This document shows positions 1 through 11,374 of a stretch of DNA of 64,000 nucleotides, one piece after another. Under the pieces are notes generated by a model. It was not told the DNA's origin. It saw nothing but the letters and a program-made list of their open reading frames with translations, and did not search any database. The stretch is from Acorus gramineus. Lineage: Eukaryota > Streptophyta > Magnoliopsida > Acorales > Acoraceae. The stretch covers positions 11,088,154 to 11,152,153 of the forward strand of contig CM060851.1 of the NCBI GenBank assembly GCA_030737835.1, in the 5' to 3' direction. How positions within the stretch are numbered: position 1 is the stretch's first letter; every line of letters begins with the position of its first letter. Both the position numbers and the translations under genes were made by a program.

Positions 1-108
1 ATATTACATTTTATCATATCCTGTTACATTTCTTTAACATGTAAAATCTAGTTACATGTTTGTATTACAGCATGACTCTTTTGTTAGTTAGTTAAAGTTT
101 TTCTTTGA

Positions 109-1146
109 ATGATGCATATAATTTTATTTCTTCTGTCGTCATGTAGTCAGAAGAGCTATGATATTATCAAGAAACGCTTGAAGGGGATAATATATGAGTC
201 TTTAACAGCTGATGTGTTTGACAAGCAATGGTTGGAGATGATTTCGGAACATGGACTGAGCAACAATGTATGGCTTTCATGTCTATTCAATGATCGAACA
301 AGGTGGGCGCCGGTTTATGTCAAAGAAACTTTTTGGGCTGGTATGTCAACCACTCAAAGAAGTGAAAACATGAATGCTTTCTTTGATGATTATGTAAACT
401 CTAAAACGACTTTGAAGCAATTTGTGAAAAAAAATGATAATGCATTGAGAAGCAAGGTTGAGAAGGAGGAAAAGGCTGATTTTCATTCCATTAATTCAAG
501 CATTCCATTGCTTACTGATTTTTCATTTGAGAAGCAATTTCAGGAGGCATATACACACGATATGTTTAAAAAATTTCAGAACGAAGTTAAAGGATTGATT
601 TTCTGCAATTTGGTTGATGTAACAGAAGTAGGTGTGTGAGAGCTTTCATTGTTACTGATGTTTCAAATGGAAAAGATGGAGCAAATAGGAAAACAACTTA
701 TATTGTGCAATTTGATGAATTAAAGCAGGAGTTTAAATGTGTTTGTTGTCTTTTTTTATTTCTCTGCTATCATATGTAGACATTGTATTAAAGTATTGAT
801 ACATACCTATACGATGGTAGTTTCTTCACATTACATTCTGGATCATTGGCAGAAGGGCATAAAACTAAAACTTAATTTCGTGAAGAACTATTATGTGGAT
901 AACATGTCGAATGAGCAAATGTTGAGGCATCATGAATTATATTCCAAATTTGCAGTTGTTGCTGCGGCTGCAATTGCATCTGATGAGAAATTTAAATTTT
1001 GTTTACAATACATGGATTCTTTGCATGATGCGCTGATGAACTTTACAGCTGGGAATGCTAATTGCAGTTCTGCATGTGAAGAAACATTTCCAGATGTAAG
1101 TGTGCACTTCCCTAAGAAGGTTCAAAATAAAGGGCAACCACCGTAA
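109..1146 (+). pseudogene. FAR1/MURA-type transposase, C-terminal fragment with frameshifts
   Basis: The first part (about 150-639) reads the C-terminal MULE/FAR1 transposase region: a W...HGL segment, then WAPVYVKETFWAGMSTTQRS and NAFFDDYVNSKTTLKQFV, the signature of FAR1-related sequences. Homology continues after the stop at 637-639 but in another frame (RAFIVTDVSNGKDG, then FKCVC at about 732-746), and it changes frame again within a T-run near 750 into IICRHCIKVL, the CRH half of a SWIM zinc finger (CxCx(n)CxH). A third segment (HYILDHWQKG to about 1040) matches the usual region after SWIM. So one domain order is spread over three frames. The family binds transposon ends or, in domesticated form, light-regulated promoters; this copy cannot make one protein unless unrecognised introns repair it. 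The N-terminal DDE region lies left of the window. Confidence 0.75.
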
Positions 1147-1239
1147 AAAAGGAAGGCAGCCAAGGTTTACAAACCAAAGTCCAAGCACGCAAAGAATTAT
1201 GAAAGTAATGTGCAGAATGTTGCAGAAGTGATTTAGATC

Positions 1240-1917
1240 TGGTCCAATATGATTTAGACCTGCATGAATTTTTGTTTGAAATTGTGTTAGAATGTCATTA
1301 TAATGTGATGAACACATTGTTTTACTGTGTTACGTTCGAGTCTTTGATGTAATTTGTTTTTATGAAATGTAATAGTGTTTGAGAGGTTTTTAATAATTAA
1401 TATGTTTTGTGTTACATTACAGATGTGTGGTGTGTGTGACATTTTGAGATATGTGTATTGTAACACATTAAATTCATGATGTGTGTATTGTGTTACATTC
1501 AAGTTGTATGCATTACTGAGTGATATATGTAAATGTAACATTGATGTGTGTATTGTGTTACATTCAAGTTAGAAGGATTACTCAGTGATTTATGTAAATG
1601 TAACATTACTGAGTGATTGTTAAATTTTTAAAAAATTAATTACACTTCTGTTAATGTAACACAAAAAGTTACTGTTACATATATGTTTTTACACCTTATT
1701 GAAAATCTGAACAAATTAATAATAAATCTAATTATATAGCAAATCAAATCTGGTTTCAATATCCGCACTTCATATATAAAAAATCATTTGTATCACTAGT
1801 TACATTCTTCATACAGAACTGACAAAAAACTATCACTTGTTTGTTCTTCATACAAAACTGACAAAAAACATAAAAAGACCAATCCTCAAGTTGCATTGTG
1901 AATAATTTGTGGTCCTC
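1240..1917. repeat. Non-coding spacer rich in TGTTACATT words, between transposase and ULP-like gene
   Basis: No gene. The spacer between the two convergent element genes contains many copies of GTGTTACATT, AATGTAACA and close variants, several in short tandem form such as the repeated block with TGTGTGTATTGTGTTACATT around 1425-1570. The same words recur at 1-100, 2640-2780, 4310-4520 and 5640-6360, always outside the best coding matches, so they belong to the element and not to a simple microsatellite. Confidence 0.6.
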
Positions 1918-4900
1918 TTATGTGTATGTCCGCTTCTTGTCGTTGATGAATTTCTTTACGAGATCTGCTCTTATAGATATGCACATTTGTGGAGTCATGT
2001 CTGTTGGTATCTGTCCTTGATATACATGTTGAGCCATAATATGTAAGATCACTGTTCCGCATTCAATGCTGCAATAAAACAAAAAATCCCCAGTTTAAAA
2101 AGGTCAATACTATGTTTTTTAAGACTCATGACTATGTATTTGGACTTACGAAAAATCAGGCTGCTGTGGTGCTTGACCCAATTTGATCCAGCTGAAATGT
2201 TGTATGCATGTATCCATCTGTTTATTTAAATTTAGAAAACATGTGTTAACAAATCAGTTATGAAAATAAATCATATTGGTATAAAATATTAAATAGGAAT
2301 TACCAAATTTTTAACCATTTGAAGATGTGTGTCTACGTCCGCATATTCTCAAAGTAGAGAGTTGTAATGCCTCCATGTGTTATCCACAATGTCGTACACG
2401 GCCAAGGTCCAGTGCCCTTGATTGTGTAGAGGAAAGTGAATGTATTGACATAGATCCAGGTCTATCTTATCGTTTACCAGAACCTTGAACATGTGTTGTT
2501 GCTTTTCATTCTGCAGTGCATGTGATATATTGGCCGACACAAAAAATGAAGATCGTTTATCTCACGATGCAACACCTTGCTCCTCATATAAGATCTCTGT
2601 ATATGCATCAATGACCTAAACATATATAACATTTACTAACAGTTAGATTGATGATATATAGCAATACACAATAACAAAGTATGCTGCATTACATAAATTT
2701 GTTACACTTTACTAATAACTGTTACATTTAGATATGAGTGTTGTTACATTTGTATATCTAATGTTACATTTGATACTCACATTACCGGATATTTCATCTT
2801 CCATTAAAATGGACATCACGTCTTCAAAATGTATCACTGCAAGGCTGCCCTGCTAAATTGGTCCATTGCATAGATGAAAATTTATAGAAAGTCAATGTTA
2901 CAGTAATTATATAGTTTATAATGAACAGACTAACATTTTTGGAATCATAATATAGGTTCTCACCTTCCAAATGTGAGGCCTACTACATGCCTCAATTTTT
3001 TGATGTCCTTCTGATTAGGTGTCTTGGTAACAACATTCTTTGGAAGCCTGAAAGAGAATTTTGACCTTTTATTTTTTTTCTTGTGGAGCTTCAATAGCTT
3101 TTATCTTGCCTTTTTTTCAGTGTTTGAGTATTCAAAGTCAGGGTCTCTTGTCCCTTTTTTTCTGCTTCACTTTCAAATTCCACATAATGGAGGTCTGGAC
3201 TAAGCGATTGAAGTTGGGCGACCTAAAGTGGGTTGATTTCTTCTGCTGGCTTCTGACTCTAAAGATAATCAAGCATCACAGCCTTCTGTGCTATGATGCT
3301 ATTCTTCTCATTGATTTCCTCCCTTAAGCAGATCATTTCAATATCCATCACTGACCTCTGTGTGATATTGTGCATTGAGGCATCATCTTTCAAGTTTGAG
3401 ATTGTTTTCTTTTGCTCTTCAATTACCCTTTGATATTCTGCTTCTCGATCCTTTAACTGTTGATATTTTGCAACTTGATCCTTAAGCTTGCTGATTTCAC
3501 AAATACTTGTGCAGGCATGTTCTTGCAATCTTGCGATCTCGTGTCTGACATTGGCCAATTATTCAACTAATTCACGATTTTTTCTCCTCGGTCTCCCGCA
3601 TTCTAAGAAAAGACTATTCAAATTGCGTACATTTGATTTCACCGTGATCCGAAGATTCTTGTTTTCATCAAGAAGTACAAGCATGTCTTTCCCATGTGTT
3701 ATAATTGTTTTCAATTCAGAAATTTCATCTTTCAAGGATTGCCTGGTTAGTGTAGTATGAACATCCACTGGTGAATGCCCATTGGCTTTGCTACCCCCAG
3801 CCTCATTATCAACATCCTCAATGTGCTCATCAGAAACATCAGCAGTAATAGGCTCGTTTCCATAGCGTATGGCAGACATGTCAGTACTATCAGGAACTTG
3901 ATCATCAGCAACTGCACCATCATGAGCAACAGCATCATCAACACCATGATCAGCATCAGCACCATCATCAGCATCAATATCAACAGCAACATCATGAGTA
4001 ACAGCATCAGAATTTTCTTCTCTTCCATCAACACAATCTATTTCTCTGCTTTCATCTGTTTCCTTACCTCCAATACTCTCATTACCAGTGCCCTCGTTGC
4101 TGTCCTCATCACTAGAACCATGTTCTCCAGATCCATCACCAGATTTATCATCTGAATCATCTTCACTCTCTTGAGAAATTTGCTCTTCTGATTCAAACTC
4201 AGTTGGTTCAGTGGTTTTTTCTTTCACCCAGGGTCTGCATTTCTATCAAATTTGGTTCAATCTCTTCAATGGATAACTGCATCATGTATCAAAAATTATA
4301 TTAATATTTCATGGTCATTTGAGTCTGTTACATTTACATAAATTTGTTACGGGGTGATTGATAAAACATGACAAAGTCAGATATGTTACATTTTATGATG
4401 GTAGAATGTAACAAATCTAGATATGTTAACTGTTACATTTGCACAAATATGTTACATTCATTTACATTGTAAAAAAATCATATTTGTATTATTCATTAGA
4501 CTGTTACATTCACTAATTGCTTCATTCATGATAAAACAGAATTGAGTTATCAAAAAGGTAATTATGACTGTTTTTTTTTTAACATACCTGTGTTGTTTTG
4601 ATCTTTCGGACATTTATTTCAGACAACCTCTTGTGTAATTTTCTCAAGTCCCATTTCATGAATCTTGGTAACGTACTTTGTTGTGTAGAAAAAATCAAGT
4701 TGGTGTGTTCGCACAACCAGAACTGTATGGAAATTCAAATATTGTTTTAGTAATATAGCATTGTCTTAAGCATATAGAATTGCATGACTGAGGTGAAATG
4801 AATGAATTATACTTACAAGAAGCAGTGCAACACAGCCAGTGACACTTGTTGGATTCTATTTATGTCTATGGATGGACTTCATCATCAAATTCAGAATTGA

Positions 4901-5600
4901 AGTCGACCAATCATACTCTTTCATGCTGCGGATGTCTTCCAGATACTGAAAAGGAGCCCACCCAATTGTGTGGCCACTATTTGTGTAAAAAAGTCCCACA
5001 AATAAATAAAGGCCGCAAAGCCTAACGGAATCCTTCAAATCATCGGTTGCACACCCCTCCAACGCAATTTCTAGTTGTTTTTTGATGTGTGGAGCATTAG
5101 GTTTACTCAACAATCCAAATCTCCTATTTATAAATGGTGTGTTTGGTTTGGTGCCATAGGTCACTGTTTCAAAATTCAAAGTTATTTCTAATATCAGTCC
5201 TGTTACATTTTGAAAAAACATATGCAATCAAAACATGTAAGTCAATTTTTACCTTTAACGTCCTTTATACCAGAGTGGATTCCCAAAATCATATCTATTT
5301 TTGATGCTGTGATCTTCAAAAGCCTGCCCCCAATCTTGAAAGACTCTGAAATTGGATCATAACACTGAATTATCCTCAGAGCATAATCATTATTCTTTCT
5401 ACATTGTTTGTAGACATAAGTCTTGTCCAATAAAGCGTTGAACAGATTCCAAAATGGTGTTGTCTGTAGCAACTTTACATGCTTTTGCTTAAGCTTGAGC
5501 TTTGAAAATGTCTGGTAAAGCCTATACAAGGAAGATCTGAAATGTGGCAGACACTTTTTTCTTTTCTTCTGTGATTTTTTTTTCTATTTTTTTTGTTCCT
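1918..5600 (-). pseudogene. ULP1-like (C48) cysteine protease gene of the Mutator-like element, broken
   Basis: Read on the minus strand, domain order is that of plant transposon ULP1-like proteins: an N-terminal mobile-type domain (5254-5575, then 4859-5199), a segment around 4580-4725 (PRFMKWDLRKLHKRL), an acidic stretch plus coiled coil (3259-4227), then the protease. The protease His is in GHWTLAVYD (about 2400-2430), the equivalent of the Ulp1 Asp is Asn in WRHYNSL, and the Cys is in SIECGTVILH in the last exon (1918-2068, splice after QPDF). Good splice sites remain (2068/2069; GTAAG after 2130), but in-frame stops occur at 2349-2351 (TGA), 2562-2564 (TGA), 3559-3561 (TAA) and 4856-4858 (TAG). 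Known relatives are SUMO-type isopeptidases; here the gene is most likely inactive. The 5' end and a possible 53-nt first intron (5200-5252) are uncertain. Confidence 0.7.
3559..4227 (-). other. Acidic, Asp/Glu-rich linker plus coiled-coil start within the ULP-like pseudogene
   Basis: A 222-codon open stretch: the first 110 residues are dominated by D, E, S and G (for example SEDDSDDKSGDGSGEHG), with alternating DAD/DGA units, followed by a heptad-like region (LKDEISELKTIITHGKDML). The coiled coil continues past the TAA at 3559-3561 in the same frame down to 3259 (ISKLKDQVAKYQQL, REEINEKNSIIAQKA). The antisense frame gives a poly-Leu/Met product that is an artefact of the GAT/ATC codon repetition. 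Confidence 0.5.
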
Positions 5601-5639
5601 GCAAAAAATTTATAAACATGAGGGTCAATTGTCTATCAC

Positions 5640-6360
5640 ACAAATATTCTTGCTACATTTACACAAATCAGTTACATTCTGTCAAATATAATGTTTTGTT
5701 ACATAATCTCACACCCATATGTGACATTGATTCGTGACAGTCATATCACTGTAACACTAATATATAACTGTTACATTTTACATTGCAATGTGAGATAATC
5801 AAAAGACTGTTACATTCACTAATTGTTAAGCTAACTATTACATTCATAGTCAAAAGACTGGTACATTCATGTCAACTGTTTCTTACACACATATTTCTTA
5901 TCCATTTATGCAACACTGTTACATTTCTGACCCAGAATCACATAAATGCAACATATGTTATTTGATGCATATATTGCTTTCTGTTACAGCTATACTAACT
6001 GTAACAGAATGTGATTATATGTAACATGTGAAATACATATATCTGTTTCATGTACGAAACACTGTTACTTTATGTCAAACACATATAATCACTTAAATAT
6101 AACATTTTCAAATTTGTTACATTTATACAACTGAACAGAATGTGAATATATGTATCATATGAAATACATATACATGTACGAAACACTGTTACATTTTGTC
6201 AAACACACATAATCACTTGAATGTAACATTAACAAAGCAACTGATTGTTACATTTATGATGAAATAAAACAAAATGTAACATCCAAACAACACATCTTGC
6301 AGTAATTTAAAAGAAAATCACATGTTTAATGTTTTGTTACATTTCTGGAATGAAGAAACT
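5640..6360. repeat. Subterminal block dense in TGTTACATT / AATGTAACA words
   Basis: Direct reading finds well over a dozen close matches to TGTTACATT or its complement in about 700 bases, in both orientations, mixed with ATACATATA runs. The words AAACACTGTTAC and TGAAATACATATA recur at about 6050 and 6180, so part of the block is a degenerate tandem of about 120 bases. Position beside the 5' side of the ULP-like gene and near the presumed right end suggests a subterminal region of the element. No gene is visible here. Confidence 0.55.
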
Positions 6361-6849
6361 AGGAATGTATCATTCTTCAGAACCATCAAAAAACTCAAAA
6401 TCGTTAAAAAGGGGAAAAATCAAGGGAGAAAAGCATAAAACACTTACTGCTCCTCGTCATTGTTGTTTACAAAGAATCATCTGATTGAAACGAAAAGGTA
6501 TCTGATGAGAAGAATTTGGGATTGCAAAGGAAAAAAAAATCATCTCTCAGATCGTTGAAACGGAAACGAAAGGGGTTTCAGAGTAGTCGATTGGAGATTT
6601 ATTTTGACCTAGATTTCATTCGATGGCTTTGATTTCATTTGAAAGTTTGTTCGGCTTGCCGAGACATACGGGATGACGATTAAATGAACTAGAAACTAGG
6701 ATTTTTTTTATTCGCGCGTTCAAAATCAAGGCATTCTTATATGAGGGTATTTTTGGTTTTTGCTTATTTGCCCTTTTTGAAAAGTCAACAAGCCAACCAA
6801 TAAGGTAATGACACATCATGGGGCTTGTGAGTGGGGCCTATAACTTGGA

Positions 6850-7541
6850 GCCTGGGTATCACCACTGAAAATACACATATTCTATTCAAAATAGACTTCT
6901 GACTACTATTCAACTACAAAAATGCAAAGTAGGATGCAATAGTCTTGATTTACAATGGAAAAAGAGAACTACTACAAAGGTGAAAAAAAAAGGAAAAAGT
7001 TAAAAAAGAAAACTCAGGTGCAAGTTAAAAAAAAAAAAAACTATTAAAAAACTAAAAAAGTAAAATGATAAAATAGCTGTTTTTGGAGAACCACATTCCA
7101 CACTTTGTATGATTTTTTATGTTAATGAAACATAAAGTACAACAAGGAATTTCAACATAAGTTAATAATAATAAAAAAAAATGGGATTTCACATTCATCT
7201 ATGATATTCCATACGTAAAAATAAAGCACACGGTCAACAGCACATTTTGTGAAAATTTGATAGGGTTGTAGGTCTAGGAATTCTGGGGGATAGTATAGAT
7301 GGAATTTATAATCAACCTAAGATTTTTTATCTCAATAATCAAAATATATTATTAAATATTTCCTGGTGCATGGTCGTATAGACTATTCAACCTTTTGCTC
7401 TATAAAACTTGTCATTAGTCAGATTATTTCAGTGTAAATTGTATTTAAATTGATCAAGATAACTAAAAAAAATTAAGAAATCAATTCAAACATGCACCAA
7501 CAGAATCTCCTTATTATATATAGGATGTTTTTTTAAAAGTA
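6850..7541. other. AT-rich intergenic stretch
   Basis: Nothing recognisable: A-tracts, no long open frame and no repeat that pairs with another place in the window. It separates the Mutator-like element from the copia element. Confidence 0.6.
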
Positions 7542-7546
7542 AAATG

Positions 7547-7892
7547 TATTACAATTTCGGATCTTGAGATGCAATCAATCAAAAGAAATAAACAAACAAA
7601 TCAAAGTAAAGACACAAAAATTTACGTGGTTCAGCAAGTCTTGCCTACGTCCACGGAGCACACCAGATATCAATCCACTATCAATGAGAAGTTTTTACAA
7701 TGGTCACACCGAAAATAAAAACCCTGGAGCCTAATGAAAAATATGAGATACCATTTTATACTGACATCTCATTAAGGGCAAAAAAATTAATACACGAGAG
7801 ACACCCCATTTTATACTGAGTCGACCCCTGTCTGACCCTGCGTAGCTCCAACAATCCTCTGCGCACATCATCAGGCTCCACAATATATAACA
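7547..7892 (-). repeat. 3' LTR of the minus-strand copia element
   Basis: It starts (minus strand) at TGTTATATATTGTGGAGCC after a purine run (AGGAGAT, 7893-7899) that fits a polypurine tract. About 75 bases from this start are repeated with few differences at the other end of the element (10320-10396), proving LTR identity. Length about 346 bp. Confidence 0.75.
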
Positions 7893-7974
7893 ATCTCCTA
7901 CTTGGAGACTGAACCAAGAGTAAATAACTTCTATCAAATGATCAATCTATAATCTGGTGTGCTCATCCCTGTCC

Positions 7975-10300
7975 TCAAGCTAGAAAACCAACTGAAGCAG
8001 CGCACAGCTCCAGTTTCTCTGTAGTCACTGTCTTAGTCAACATGTCAGCTAGATTCTTGCTTCCCTGGATCTTCTAAAGCAATAGACTCCCATCATCCAA
8101 AAGCATCCTGATGAAATGATAATGAAGTCCTATGTGCTTAGTCCTCGAATGAAATGCTGAATTTTTCGCCAAGTGTATAGCGCTCTGACTATCACTGTGC
8201 AAAACATTCTTCGTCTGTCTAAATCCCAACTCTGTCAACAAGCCCTGTAACCATATCATCTCTTTACTAGCCTCTGTCACAACTATATACTCTGCCTCTG
8301 TAGTGGATAAAGTAACAATCTTCTGTATTTGTGAAATCCAACTAACAGCAGTAGTACCTACTATAAAGACATAACCAGTAGTGCTCCTCCTCTGATCAAC
8401 CTCGCCAGCAAAGTCTGCATCTACAAAACCCTGTAGCCTCAACTCTCCCCTGCTGAAATATAAGCATCTGTCAGTCGTACCTCACAAGTATCTAAGTATC
8501 CACTTTACTGCTTTCCAGTGCTGCTTGCCTGGATCTGACATGAATATGCTCATAGCTCCCACTGCATAGGCTATATCTGGTCTCGTGCTAACCATGGCAT
8601 ACATCAAACTTCCAATCGCTGAGGCATATGGAACATTCGCCATGAAGTTTCTCTCCTCCTCCGTCTTGGGACTTTGATCTTTGGACAGTTTGAAATGACT
8701 AGCCAAGGGTGTGCTAACTACCTTAGCATCAGACATGCTAAGGTAAACCTCTGTAAAACACGATCAATGTATTCAGCCTGAGAGAACTGCAAAGTACCTC
8801 TCTGCTTGTCCCTTGTAATCCTCATCCCAAGGATCTTCTTTGCTGGACCGAGATCTTTCATAACAAACTCAGTTGATAATTGCTTCTTCAAGTTCCTGAT
8901 TAAATCCATATCTGAACTAGCCACTAACATGTCATCAACATAAAGTAGCAAAATAATATACCTAGAATCAAACCTCTTGAAGTAGCAGCAATGATCAGCG
9001 TTACACTTGTGGTAGCCAGTTCTCTGCATGAAGCTATCGAATTTCTTATACCACTGTATTGGAGCCTGTTTTAAGCCATACAAGCTCCTCTTCAACTTGC
9101 ACACGAGTTTCTCCTTGCCCTTCACTATGAAACCCTCTGGTTGCTACATGTATATCTCCTCCTATAAGTCACCATGCAAAAAACAGTTTTGACATCTAAC
9201 TGCTCAAGATGCAGACCCTCGGATGCAACGATGCTCAAAACTAACCGAATGGTAGTCAGTTTCACAACTGGTGAGAAAATGTCGATGTAGTCAATCCCCT
9301 CTTTCTACTGAAAGCCTTTGACCACCAATCTCGCCTTGTATCTCTTGGAGTCATTCTGCTCCTCTTTGACTCGATACACCCATTTGTTGTGAAGAGCCTT
9401 CTTCTCCATGGGTAACTTAGCTAGCTCCCATGTCTCGTTGGAGATGAGTGACTCCATCTCATCTTCCATAGCAAACTCCCACTTGCTAGCATCCTCTCCT
9501 TGACATGTCTCAAAATAGCATTCAGGTTCACCTGCATCAGTCAGTAATAAATAATTCATATACCTTCTGTTCGGAACATGTGGACGGGTGGATCTTCTGA
9601 GTGGAGGAGGCTCAGGAGCTGGGACCTGTGGCATATCAACTTGTTGTTGATTACTATGTGCTGTAGTTTCCTCTCTCTGACATCTGTCAACTATTTGATG
9701 TGACACTCTAACCACTGCAATATTATCAGGCTCAAAATAAACATGATCAATATTCTTCAAATCACTAGACTGTGTTGCATTTCTATTCTTATACATCAGC
9801 TTTTCATTGAATATGACATCTCTACTTCTTATAACCTTTTTCTTTTGATCATCCCAGAAACGATAACCAAAATCATCACCACCATATCCAATAAAAGTGC
9901 ATTTTAGTGATTTAGAGTCAAGCTTACTCCTAGCATTATCACTAATGTGTACATATGAAACACAACCGAAAACTTTCAAATGAGAAAGGTTTACCTCTTT
10001 GCCGCTCCATACCTCCTCTGGTATCTTGTGGTCCAAAGGTACTGATGGTCCTCGGTTGATCAAATAAGATGCTGTGTTGACTGCTTCTACCCAGAACTGC
10101 TTTGGTAGACCTAATTGTATACGCATGCTTCTGGCTCTCCCAGTCAATGTTCTATTCATCCGTTCTGCTATCCCATTCTGTTGTGGAGTCCCTTGCACAG
10201 TTCTCTCTAATCTGATTCCACTATCATAACAGAACTTCTTGAAATTGGTGTCTTCATACTCACCACCATTGTCAGACCGCGCGAGCTGACCGGGCAGCTC
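7975..10300 (-). pseudogene. Copia integrase-reverse transcriptase-RNase H remnant
   Basis: In order on the minus strand: integrase catalytic region from RSDNGGEYED and TPQQNGIAERMNRT (about 10130-10290), the GKEVNLSHLKVFGC segment, then reverse transcriptase starting HNKWVYRVKEEQ (about 9310-9390), the catalytic LLYVDDMLVAS (about 8920-8950), and RNase H with TTEAEYIVVTEA and HSDSQSAIHLAK (8074-8442). Disruptions: TAG after VKGFQ (about 9308), a frameshift and two further stops in the region that should read the conserved LHGD..IYM block (9125-9200), and frame changes near 8720-8736 and 8442-8482. It cannot produce a polyprotein. Confidence 0.85.
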
Positions 10301-10639
10301 GATCCCCCGAGCTCTGCGGGGAGCTCGACCCCCGTCTGACCCAGTGTAGCGCCAACAATCATCTGCGCACATCATCAGGCTCCACAATATATAACAAAAT
10401 GTGGGCATATCAATTTTAAAAAAAAAAAATCAAAACAGAATGTCTGAGTTGGGAGTAAAGGAAAGAAAAGATGAAAAAACAAAATGCAAGAGGAGGGCAG
10501 GGTGATGACCCTCATCGACACCCCAATGAAAAAAAAAAGGTCGGACAGGTTAGGTATCTAACTAAACCCGTAACACAAACCCCTTACTCCGTGATGTTCA
10601 AAACATGTTCACCCACATGAATGCAAGCTACCCCCACCA

Positions 10640-10945
10640 GCCTGAACCTCATCATTCTTTGATGCTTGATTTCACCATCTCCCATATATTTTCAAAATCG
10701 AATGTTGCCCCCTTGAAAACCACCTCATTCCTCACACACCAAATCCCCCAAGCGCATGCAAGGACAATCAAAAGCAGCATTGTACCTACTTTGCTTTTGT
10801 CGCCCTTCTTGTTGCCACCTTCAAGAAATCCTGAATCGAACAAAGAACTAATTTGATGTTCATAATGAACGCCACCCACTGCTTTACCCGCGCAATTGCA
10901 AGGCAATCACAAAACAGATGGAACAACGTTTCAGTCTCCCCCACT
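10640..10945 (-). pseudogene. LINE (non-LTR retrotransposon) tail, zinc-binding zf-RVT region
   Basis: Minus-strand reading gives ETLFHLFCDCLAIARV followed, after a frame change near 10830, by LACAWGIWCVRNEVVFKG and ENIWEMVKSSIKE. The pattern E-T-x-x-HLF-x-x-C-x-x-A then W-x-I-W-x-x-R-N-x-x-x-F is the zinc-binding tail after the reverse transcriptase in plant L1-type elements. No reverse transcriptase core is present, so this is a remnant. Confidence 0.6.
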
Positions 10946-11374
10946 TAATAATAGACAAATGGGGACATTTAACTGGCATAAACGTTTATACCTATAAGCT
11001 AAGTTTCGATAAAAACAAACAATGCAGTACTACACACATTGGTTGCTCAAGATTCTACGGGTGCTTTTGGATCTGAGATCCAAATGCTCCGATTTTGGAT
11101 TCATTCACCAGTTTTTCAAACACTATGTTTTTTTTAAGAAAAAAACAGTTTTTTTTAAAAGAAAAAAAATGTCAAGATGTGAGGTGGGGACACAAAAGCT
11201 TTAAACATGTTTGGTTTCGCTTCCGATATTTTTTTGCTTATGCTCCTTTGAATCCGTCCAAATGCGAATCCAGAACCTAAAAAATTTACTAGCGACGCCC
11301 AATTGCTCGGCGGCTCAAAGAAAAACTCCAGCTGAACTTTGCAAATTCTTCAAAGGATTATGACTAGGTTACTG
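10946..11374. other. Intergenic stretch before the solo LTR
   Basis: Poly-T/poly-A tracts around 11130-11170, no gene. It ends with TACTG (11370-11374), one copy of the target duplication of the solo LTR. Confidence 0.6.

Larger units (their letters stand above)
1..6850. mobile_element. Decayed Mutator-like element (FAR1/MURA + ULP1 type), left end outside window
   Basis: The stretch holds a FAR1/MURA-type transposase fragment on the plus strand and a ULP1-like cysteine protease pseudogene on the minus strand, meeting tail to tail with about 0.7 kb between them. Plant Mutator-like elements that pair a MURA/FAR1-type transposase with a ULP1-like gene are known (Kaonashi elements; melon CUMULE), which is why I group them. 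The non-coding parts are packed with TGTTACATT-like words. The left end lies before position 1. The right end is placed only roughly, where the word repeats and the ULP-like homology stop; I could not identify a terminal inverted repeat or target duplication. Both genes carry stops or frameshifts, so this copy looks dead. Confidence 0.65.
7547..10396 (-). mobile_element. Internally deleted Ty1/copia retrotransposon with 5-bp target duplication
   Basis: The pentamer AAATG stands immediately outside both ends (7542-7546 and 10397-10401). The minus-strand 5' end begins TGTTATATATTG at 10396 and the same sequence begins the 3' LTR at 7892. Between them lie integrase, reverse transcriptase and RNase H remnants in the copia order (integrase before reverse transcriptase). 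gag, protease, the N-terminal integrase and most of the 5' LTR are missing: LTR sequence runs directly into integrase near 10265-10310. The outer end at 7547 reads TA and not the usual CA, so that boundary may be off by two bases or mutated. Confidence 0.8.

Noticed and set aside
3747..4034. Leu/Met-rich 95-codon frame
   Set aside because: It is an alternative frame of the acidic GAT/GAC-rich region of the ULP-like pseudogene.
6616..6819. 67-codon frame as first exon of the ULP-like gene
   Set aside because: No similarity to the N-terminus of the family and no donor that joins it to the next homologous segment.
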